From positions 1-10,720 of the forward strand of contig JAUQYY010000188.1 in the NCBI GenBank assembly GCA_030587505.1: a stretch of 10,720 nucleotides of DNA, written 5' to 3'. The DNA is from Candidatus Sigynarchaeota archaeon (lineage in GTDB: Archaea; Asgardarchaeota; Jordarchaeia; Jordarchaeales; Jordarchaeaceae). The notes under the pieces were generated by a model that ran no database searches, had not been told where the DNA came from, and saw only the letters and a program-made list of their open reading frames with translations. The position numbers and the translations under genes are program-made. Positions 6,124 to 10,720 of this stretch are shown piece after piece (positions within the stretch are counted from its first letter, which is position 1; each line of letters starts with the position of its first letter).

Positions 6124-6165
6124 GGGGTGAACTCGAAAATGAGGCTTCACCTCTCTTTAGGGAGG
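6124..6165 (+). promoter_or_regulatory. Candidate translational switch: two mutually exclusive hairpins over two ribosome-binding sites
   Basis: Hairpin A pairs GGGGTGAA (6124-6131) with TTCACCTC (6146-6153). It has 8 pairs with one G-U, and covers the Shine-Dalgarno and start codon of a 14-codon leader ORF. Hairpin B pairs CCTCTC (6150-6155) with GGGAGG (6160-6165). It has 6 pairs with one G-U and a TTTA loop, and covers the Shine-Dalgarno of the vWA gene. Bases 6150-6153 are used by both, so only one can form at a time. This is seen directly in the sequence; the regulatory role is inferred. Confidence 0.45.
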
Positions 6166-6183
6166 AAAGCAAAAAATGTCTGA
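6139..6183 (+). CDS. Possible 14-residue leader peptide overlapping the vWA start
   Basis: A short ORF begins at ATG 6139 behind an excellent Shine-Dalgarno (GGGGTGA, 6124-6130, 8-base spacing) and encodes MRLHLSLGRKAKNV. Its TGA stop (6181-6183) lies just inside the vWA gene in a different frame, so the two overlap by 8 bases. A ribosome finishing the leader would end at the main start, which is the usual layout for translational coupling. The peptide is basic and has no known relatives that I can name. It may matter as an act of translation rather than as a product. Confidence 0.4.
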   Translation: MRLHLSLGRKAKNV

Positions 6184-7654
6184 AAAAGATGAAGAGACAA
6201 AAAATTCAGAAGAGCCTTCGGAGAAAAAGGTTAAAAGGCTAGAAAAGCTTGAAAAGAAGGAAGAAGAGAAAGTTGAGGCCGAGCAGGTTAAAGAAGAAGA
6301 ACCCGAGGAAGAGTTAGAGAAGCCTGCCGAAGAGGAAGTGGCAGCGGTCGAAGAAGAGCCCGGAGAAAAAGCGGAGCAGCCAGAGTTAAAGCTAAAGGTT
6401 GCAACTCAAGAGGGATTGAGTGGCTATGTCTTAATAAACGAGGGAGAAGCGGAAAAAATTAAAGCCATGGAAGGCTCCGTCGTGGAGTTCGAAGATCCCC
6501 TGTCGGGCACGTGGGGTGTGGCTCTTGCCCGCCCTGACATTGACACGCCGGTTGGGGAAATCGTTATGGAGCCTTCATTGTGTGAATCCGTTGGGCTGGA
6601 CGAGGATTTCGAGGTAACCGTGAGAAAGTTCACCGGGAAACCGCAGAAACTCTACAAAATTGTTTTCGGAATAGAACCACTCACTGGTTCCTCTGAGGCC
6701 GCTATAGAGGCCGTAGTCGAGGATAAGGACAAGTTCCAGGAATTCATGAACCACAGGGTGGTTTTCAAGGACTGGGTGCTGAAGTGGCCCGAAAAAGAGA
6801 TAAATGTTCACATATCATCAACAGAACCGAGCCTGTCGGGTAGGCAGATCGGCGTAATCAACTTTTCGGAGCTTAAGGACTACGAGATAAAGCCGTGGCG
6901 GGCGGCGGTTCCGTTTAACGCCATCCTGCTGATAGATGTCTCACGGAGCATGCTGACAGAGGACATGACTGTTAAGAACATCGCCCCAGCCGTTGAGGCC
7001 ATCAAGACGCTTGGCGCTGAGATACCCGAGCTTAAGGAGTTTCTCGAACAGTTCAAAGAGGGAGAAAAGGTTAAACGGGTCAGCGGGGCGGTGTTTGCGG
7101 CCCTGCTCTACCTCGTCGAAAAGGTGGGAAGAGGGTACGGTGAAAAAATCGCTGTGATCACCTACAGCGAGACGGCGGATCCACTGACTTTCCTTATGAC
7201 CGGTGGGAAGAAGCTTCCGTACTTTCACCCGGGTAAGAGCAAAATGTCCGGAGTTTCGCAGCTTGGACGCCTAATCATAGATCGGCTGAACAAGGTTTCC
7301 AGCAGCCACACAAACATGTCGGAGGCGCTGATCGAGGCGATCAACATGATCAAACTATGGGAGAAAGAAGAACCTCAGGATAAGAAGCCCTCCATGGTGG
7401 TGCTTCTCAGCGACGGATTCCCTGACCTTTGGGAAGAGGGACCCCCGGTGGAAATAGCGCACAAGTACTACGCTGACAGGAAGGACACCGTTATCTTCAC
7501 TGTGGGAATCGGCAGCGAGGTTCAGGAGCGAATAATGGAAGCAATCGCAAACGCTGGAAGAGGCGTGTTCTTCAAGGCTGAAGACTTAGGGCAGCTGCTG
7601 AACTGGTACCAAAAACTCGCTCGAGACCTTATAATTAGATTAGAAGTGGAATAG
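6176..7654 (+). CDS. Cdc48/VAT N-domain-like protein fused to a von Willebrand factor A domain
   Basis: This 492-residue protein has three parts. Residues 1-70 are a very acidic Glu/Lys-rich tail, probably disordered. Residues about 72-240 resemble the two-lobed N-domain of Cdc48/VAT AAA ATPases. A double-psi barrel-like half contains GVALARPDID and GEIVMEPSLCESVGLDEDFEVTV. A second half has HRVVFKDWVLKWP followed by VHISSTEPS, like the VAT 'G-x-x-V-x-x-G-D ... VVxTxPxG' pattern. Residues about 246-490 are a vWA domain with a complete metal-dependent adhesion site: D254-x-S256-x-S258 (DVSRSM), T379 (SHTN) and D413 (LSDG). A long insert or helical region lies between strands at about 262-320. 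vWA domains mediate protein-protein contacts, often with AAA+ partners; here the usual ATPase module is absent. No signal peptide is present. The start has a good GGGAGG 10 bases upstream. It is convergent with the giant ligase-like gene. Confidence 0.82.
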   Translation: MSEKDEETKNSEEPSEKKVKRLEKLEKKEEEKVEAEQVKEEEPEEELEKPAEEEVAAVEEEPGEKAEQPELKLKVATQEGLSGYVLINEGEAEKIKAMEGSVVEFEDPLSGTWGVALARPDIDTPVGEIVMEPSLCESVGLDEDFEVTVRKFTGKPQKLYKIVFGIEPLTGSSEAAIEAVVEDKDKFQEFMNHRVVFKDWVLKWPEKEINVHISSTEPSLSGRQIGVINFSELKDYEIKPWRAAVPFNAILLIDVSRSMLTEDMTVKNIAPAVEAIKTLGAEIPELKEFLEQFKEGEKVKRVSGAVFAALLYLVEKVGRGYGEKIAVITYSETADPLTFLMTGGKKLPYFHPGKSKMSGVSQLGRLIIDRLNKVSSSHTNMSEALIEAINMIKLWEKEEPQDKKPSMVVLLSDGFPDLWEEGPPVEIAHKYYADRKDTVIFTVGIGSEVQERIMEAIANAGRGVFFKAEDLGQLLNWYQKLARDLIIRLEVE

Positions 7655-7722
7655 ATCAAACCTATCCTTTTGATTTTCCATCAATTCAACGTGGTTTGTT
7701 TGGTAAAGGAAAAATCGTGTGT
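7655..7722. terminator. Convergent intergenic spacer with T-rich/A-rich tracts
   Basis: The vWA gene (rightward) and the ligase-Ig gene (leftward) end 68 bases apart. On the + strand CCTTTTGATTTTCC (7667-7680) gives T-tracts after the vWA stop. On the - strand the AGGAAAAA stretch (7708-7714 region) reads as a T-run after the ligase-Ig stop. This fits simple U-tract termination in both directions, as in archaea. No clear stem-loop is seen. Confidence 0.35.
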
Positions 7723-10720
7723 TTAGATTTCGGGGACGATCGTCACCTCGACCAGTGAGTTTAGGACTAGCTTGTTGGGTATTTCTTTAGGTTCGTCTGG
7801 CTTCTCAAGGTCGAATATCATTGTGCCAAGATAGTAGGTTTTCAGCTCATTCGGTCTTTTAATTTCCCATATCATGGGCTGGTCTAGGGGTCTCACCGGT
7901 TTTCCTTTTGGTAAGGTTATGTTAATTTTTTTCTGCAGAATTATTTCTTTTGTTTCTTTGTCGAAGATTCCGAAAACAACTCTAGCTTTGACATCGTAGT
8001 CGGCGAAGCTCTGAACTATCGGGGTTATGCTGAACCTCATCGTTTCACCCTGAAACATCACATACTCAGCCAGCGGCGGCTTGCTGCTGTAGCCCACTCT
8101 GAACCTCGGCTTTTCTGCGTGGATTTTTACCTTTTTCTTGTTGACCCAACCCGCTACTCCGTTCTGGCTCAGTGTCAGATTTATTGCGCATTCCTTGTCC
8201 ACCACGTAGGTGGGAATTTTAACGCTCACCTGCGCCAGCAGTGTTTCCTTGGGGTTGAGATGTATCGGTATGTCCTCCTTGAAAATCTTCTCGCCGTCTA
8301 TTACTCCCTCACAGTTCAGGTCGAAAGCTATCTTGTCATCTATTCTGTTCGCCACCTGTATCATGAGGTCGTGCACCGACCCGGGAGCAAAGTGATCCGG
8401 AAGGTTCTGGAAAATAACCTCCACCGCTCTTCCTAGGTTGATTACTGGAACCTCTTTTGTTGATTCCAAGATGGTTTTCCCATCTTTGATTAGTGTGGCC
8501 TTCAGGTAGAAGTGCTCGGTACCCTGAGGAACAACCGAGGGTTCTATCTCAACGAGGGTTTCGAACGGTGTGTCTATGCTTCTGGTGGCGATTATCTGAG
8601 GTTGGTCATTGATGACGGCTTCGACGTTGAGGACAAGTGGCCTTTCGCTCTCTTTGATTTTTCCTATTCTTAGCTTCCCGCCAACGGGCATGTTTACGAA
8701 AACTCTCTCCGGGAAGTCTATCCACTCGATCTCTATTGGCGGTCCCTTTACCAGCTTGAATTTTTGGGGGAATTCCTCGTACTCAATCTGCTCCCCGTTC
8801 TGGTACAGTTCCACGGCTATCTTCATAACGTCGCTGCGGAGATTTTTCAGTACATCCTCCGATGTTTTCCATCTGGCTGTCACCACCGAAACCTTCATGG
8901 GATTGATGGTTTCTTCCTTGAGCACCATCTCGAAGTCCTGTCTACTCGTGGATTTCAGTTTGACAACCACACTGATCGGGTCAGGGGACGATATCCTCGT
9001 CGCGTCCACCGAGAAGCTGACCTCGAGCATCTCACCAATGTGGTATGTTTTGTCCGGCTCCTTCCGCATCTCTAGGGTGATATCCGGCGTCTGGAAGAAG
9101 ACTCTAAACTTAGCTGACTCGCTTTCAGAAATAACCCTTCCATCCTGATCGATTACCTGTGCAACAATGCAGCACTGAGGACTGAGCCAGGAGGATTTGG
9201 CCATGCGAGGATGAAGAATCACGGGTGGAATCTCGTTCCAACTGCCCTCCTGCTGAGCCTCAAGTGCGTCCTTGGCCCACTGGAGCTTTGCCATTTCCTC
9301 GGACATCGCGACAAAGAGTTCTTGTTCCTTCGCCCGGAGGGGCTGCAGTTTAGTACCCCAGGGTTCGTCCTGGCTGGAGATGGAGTAAAGCACCTCGTTT
9401 TGATCACAATCTACAATGGAGATCTTCAGAGTAAGATTCATATCCAACGGTGTGGCGTTCTCCACAAAAACAGCGTATGGGACTTCCGTTGCTCCTGTGA
9501 CTATCACCCCGTCAACCTCCGCGATAAGGTTACTCTTACATGCAACGTGGTACGCCTGTATCGAGGTTCTCTCAATAGCCATGATTTCCTTCCCGACTCT
9601 GAGTTCGGTCTTCAGCATGTACTGCGGGACTCCAATCTCCGTATCGAATTCGATTTCGCCGACTCTCTTCTCCGAGGGTTCAAGCCTATCCACCACAAAG
9701 GTTTCACTAAGCTTCTCCTCACCTAAGCTATCGTAGATCACACTCTCGATTGATATGTCCTCCAGCGGCTTCTTACCCTTGTTTTCAACGAATATCTTAC
9801 AGATTACAGGCTGACCCTCAAACACAACCTCAGGCTCAACCTGTATCTCCATGCTAGCGGTGACTGGGGCCAACTCCTGTAGATTAGGAGTGCCAAGAAT
9901 AGGGTCGCTCCAAACGTTGGCGCAGCTCTGATCAGCAATGATTTGCAGTTCACGGGCGAGGCGTTCAACGTTCTCGGAGAGCTCCACGAATTTTAACAGC
10001 TGGTAGTCTGCCGTGGTGAGGGGTGGAGTGAAGCTTCCTCCCAGGTCGCCGTAAACCGTCAGAAGTATGGGTTTAAGGAACTCCGAACGCAGGACGCCCA
10101 TTTCATCCAGTTCCTTTTTTATAAAGAGTATCATGTTTTTGACAGCGTCGAGCATTCTTTTCAGGAATCCGTCTCCGTCTTCGGGGTTCTGGAGGTAGTA
10201 GAATTTTGAAAACTCTGGAAACTTCTTGAGGAACCTGTCTACATCTTTTTGTTTGAAGAACGGTCCCGTGAGCCCCCACCTTATGGCTGATCTTCGATTC
10301 TTCACCAACGACTCCGAGTCCACATCGGGAATCTTTTCCCCGCTCTCAAACATTTTCTTCGCTTTTAGAGCCAGAGCCTGGATTAAAACCGCTAGGGCTA
10401 TTCTCCTGATAACGCTTATCTGCGAGTCGAAGACACGCACCTCCACCGTTCCGAAGGAAGTGAAGGGGTACATGTCGCACATCCGAGCCGGGATGCGCCC
10501 CACCACGCTTTCGAACTTTTTCTCGTCATACTCGTCGAGGTAGGGAAGATAGTGCTGAGCGTCGTCTGGTCCCAACTGCTTAATGTTCTTCTCCAGCCTT
10601 ATGCTCCTCACACACCTGGGGGCTTGCAGCTTTCCATCCTTCACCTCAACAATGTCTGTGGGTTTTCCCTCCACGAATGGGGAGTTCACAGAGAGTGCGA
10701 TTAGGTGGGGTAGAAAGATC
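7723..10720 (-). CDS. GCS2/YbdK-like carboxylate-amine ligase fused to a long array of CARDB/Ig-like beta-sandwich domains (N-terminus outside window)
   Basis: About 998 residues are visible and the gene continues past the right edge. A GTG at 10689 is not the start: the frame stays open above it and reads FLPHLIALSVNSPFVEG, an internal motif of glutamate-cysteine ligase family 2 proteins ('LxALSxxSPFxxG'). Numbered from 10689, further family marks are FGTVEVRVFDSQ (79-90), the helix IRRIALAVLIQALALKAK, and KNRRSAIRWGL (130-140), with the ligase part ending near 255. These enzymes join a carboxylate to an amine using ATP; the N-terminal catalytic half is off the window. From about 277 to 988 there follow roughly six beta-sandwich units. 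The first is clearly CARDB-like (VICKIFVENKGKKPLEDI), and a helical insert sits at 453-482. There is no C-terminal membrane anchor. This fusion is far longer than usual ligases (about 370-400 residues). The overall function is unknown. Confidence 0.75.
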   Translation of the reverse strand, partial: IFLPHLIALSVNSPFVEGKPTDIVEVKDGKLQAPRCVRSIRLEKNIKQLGPDDAQHYLPYLDEYDEKKFESVVGRIPARMCDMYPFTSFGTVEVRVFDSQISVIRRIALAVLIQALALKAKKMFESGEKIPDVDSESLVKNRRSAIRWGLTGPFFKQKDVDRFLKKFPEFSKFYYLQNPEDGDGFLKRMLDAVKNMILFIKKELDEMGVLRSEFLKPILLTVYGDLGGSFTPPLTTADYQLLKFVELSENVERLARELQIIADQSCANVWSDPILGTPNLQELAPVTASMEIQVEPEVVFEGQPVICKIFVENKGKKPLEDISIESVIYDSLGEEKLSETFVVDRLEPSEKRVGEIEFDTEIGVPQYMLKTELRVGKEIMAIERTSIQAYHVACKSNLIAEVDGVIVTGATEVPYAVFVENATPLDMNLTLKISIVDCDQNEVLYSISSQDEPWGTKLQPLRAKEQELFVAMSEEMAKLQWAKDALEAQQEGSWNEIPPVILHPRMAKSSWLSPQCCIVAQVIDQDGRVISESESAKFRVFFQTPDITLEMRKEPDKTYHIGEMLEVSFSVDATRISSPDPISVVVKLKSTSRQDFEMVLKEETINPMKVSVVTARWKTSEDVLKNLRSDVMKIAVELYQNGEQIEYEEFPQKFKLVKGPPIEIEWIDFPERVFVNMPVGGKLRIGKIKESERPLVLNVEAVINDQPQIIATRSIDTPFETLVEIEPSVVPQGTEHFYLKATLIKDGKTILESTKEVPVINLGRAVEVIFQNLPDHFAPGSVHDLMIQVANRIDDKIAFDLNCEGVIDGEKIFKEDIPIHLNPKETLLAQVSVKIPTYVVDKECAINLTLSQNGVAGWVNKKKVKIHAEKPRFRVGYSSKPPLAEYVMFQGETMRFSITPIVQSFADYDVKARVVFGIFDKETKEIILQKKINITLPKGKPVRPLDQPMIWEIKRPNELKTYYLGTMIFDLEKPDEPKEIPNKLVLNSLVEVTIVPEI

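Noticed and set aside
8609..9726. Long open frames on the + strand opposite the ligase-Ig gene
   Set aside because: The minus-strand frame is continuous over 3 kb with clear domain structure. The opposite frames have Ser/Thr/Leu-rich, patternless translations.
10687..10689. GTG as the start codon of the large leftward gene
   Set aside because: The frame stays open to the window edge and encodes FLPHLIALS upstream, an internal motif of GCS2 ligases. The gene is therefore cut by the window and not started here.
1..10720. tRNA genes, CRISPR repeats, insertion sequences, integrase or attachment-site repeats
   Set aside because: I looked for cloverleaf-like T-loop motifs, regularly spaced repeats, terminal inverted repeats and transposase motifs and saw none. 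Coding density and base composition are even, so there is no sign of recent insertion.

Overview
The window looks like part of an archaeal chromosome. Several signs point that way. The clearest ribosome-binding sites are GGTGA- and GGAGG-type. Some promoters sit close enough to the start codon to suggest very short leaders. The gene content also fits: a family 2 glycosyltransferase, a PHP phosphoesterase, a stand-alone MetE/UROD-type TIM barrel, a gelsolin-like domain protein, and a Cdc48/VAT N-domain-like module. The gelsolin-like domain and the overall style would suit a TACK lineage such as Bathyarchaeia, or an Asgard relative. The lineage is an inference and cannot be fixed from 10.7 kb. 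There is no tRNA, rRNA, CRISPR array, insertion sequence or transposase.

Left part (1-2766, + strand): the tail of an alkaline-phosphatase/PglZ-like protein, a GT2 glycosyltransferase, a PHP-domain metallophosphoesterase, and a MetE-like methyltransferase-fold protein. The last of these appears to start at a non-canonical ATT codon behind a perfect Shine-Dalgarno sequence. Starting it at the first ATG would remove 40 conserved-looking residues.

Middle part (2774-7654): a leftward gene for a gelsolin-like protein with a Pro/Ala/Thr linker and a second, unassigned domain. A ~410 bp AT-rich divergent intergenic region follows, carrying an 18-bp palindrome. Then comes a rightward cluster: an almost pure coiled-coil protein, an amidohydrolase-superfamily TIM barrel that lacks the usual strand-5 histidine and has an extra C-terminal domain, and a Cdc48-N-like/von Willebrand A protein. 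A structured 134-bp leader precedes the last gene. It holds a 14-codon leader ORF whose stop overlaps the main start, and two mutually exclusive hairpins, one over each ribosome-binding site.

Right part (7723-10720, - strand, convergent): a very large protein that runs off the window. It begins with the C-terminal half of a GCS2/YbdK-like carboxylate-amine ligase and continues into roughly 700 residues of tandem beta-sandwich (CARDB/Ig-like) units.

Together, the gelsolin-like protein, the coiled coil, the amidohydrolase, the Cdc48N-vWA protein and the amidoligase-Ig giant look like a possible intracellular, multi-component protein-handling or peptide-modification system. I do not recognise this combination as a described system. 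The functional link is inferred from proximity and domain logic only.
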